This document shows positions 63,871-64,000 of a stretch of DNA of 64,000 nt, in pieces; the stretch's first letter is position 1, and every line of letters starts with the position of its first letter. The translations under genes were made by a program, and so were the position numbers. Location: positions 44,271-108,270 of the forward strand of contig JAHDXO010000037.1 in the NCBI GenBank assembly GCA_023382975.1, written 5' to 3'. Origin of the DNA: Pirellulaceae bacterium (GTDB lineage: Bacteria > Planctomycetota > Planctomycetia > Pirellulales > Pirellulaceae). Below the pieces are notes generated by a model. The model searched no databases, was not told the DNA's origin, and saw nothing but the letters and a program-made list of their open reading frames with translations.

Positions 63871-63984
63871 GCCGATTTTCGCCCCCGCCGACCTCGCGTC
63901 GGTGGAGCGCTGATTATGCACTACGATGCCGACCTTCGCCCCCGCCGACCTCGTGTCGGTGGAGCGCTGATTATGCACTACGAC
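63871..63984 (+). repeat. 57-bp tandem repeat, two copies
   Basis: Units at 63871-63927 and 63928-63984 are nearly identical (differences at four or so positions). Each contains CCGACCTCG(C/T)GTCGG, which forms a 5-bp stem, and the block TGGAGCGCTGATTATGCACT. The unit length is a multiple of three and both strands are open, but no protein family is evident. The remaining bases of 63729-64000 show no gene; the array may continue beyond the window. Confidence 0.85.
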
Positions 63985-64000
63985 GAGCCCTGAGAAGCGT

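Noticed and set aside
63871..63984. CRISPR or direct-repeat spacer array
   Set aside because: The 57-bp units are contiguous, without spacers, and no cas genes are nearby.

Overview
The window looks like a chromosomal segment of a high-GC planctomycete, probably of the Pirellula/Rhodopirellula type. The evidence is a paired PSCyt1/DUF1549/DUF1553 cytochrome gene and DUF1501 gene, two giant secreted proteins with the planctomycete LEPR-XLL-type N-terminal motif (here LEDRRLLA and LEDRWLLA), a BBP7-type beta-barrel, several RREFL-type (Tat-like) secreted Gfo/Idh/MocA oxidoreductases, and many secreted carbohydrate-active enzymes. I recognise no rRNA, tRNA, CRISPR array, transposase or integrase.

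Layout. 1-7.8 kb: a BBP7 outer-membrane barrel (5' end outside the window) and a 2016-residue surface protein with 12 DUF11 repeats. 8-17.7 kb: an accessory zone with a BrnT-type toxin/antitoxin pair, a dead toxin relic next to an intact XRE regulator, orphan small genes, two copies of a roughly 355-bp dispersed element, and a complete HlyD/RbbA/ABC-2 permease export operon. 17.8-22.9 kb: an RND efflux pump with its adaptor, preceded by a small retropepsin-like protease and its overlapping partner. 23-31 kb: cinA, lipA, a secreted HEAT/FMN-motif protein, an RraA-family protein, an MNT/HEPN toxin-antitoxin pair with a nonsense mutation in HEPN, and a FIST-sensor operon. 31-40.3 kb: a Gfo/Idh/MocA enzyme, a PQQ-type propeller, a multi-modular beta-glucanase with dockerin-like repeats, polyphosphate:AMP phosphotransferase and a cytidylate-kinase-like protein. 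40.4-47 kb: the PSD1/DUF1501 pair, a thioesterase and a second oxidoreductase. 47-54.5 kb: a GH81 beta-1,3-glucanase, a hydrazine-synthase-alpha-like tri-haem protein, a ferredoxin-type protein behind an FNR-like promoter, and a sialidase. 54.6-55.9 kb: a decayed DUF4258 pair, an orphan gene and the third dispersed element. 55.9-63.7 kb: a CE1-GH10 esterase/xylanase fusion and a tight cluster of a FAD oxidoreductase, a GH32/43-like propeller and a large putative glycosidase. A 57-bp tandem repeat closes the window.

How it fits together. Most single-copy genes point to an aerobic or facultative polysaccharide degrader acting on laminarin-like beta-glucans, xylan and sialylated glycans, with large adhesive surface proteins and extracytoplasmic c-type cytochromes. 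The best candidate for something undescribed is the dispersed element. All three copies end at the same sequence and each lies directly upstream, in the same orientation, of an unrelated small orphan gene, next to toxin-antitoxin genes or relics of them.
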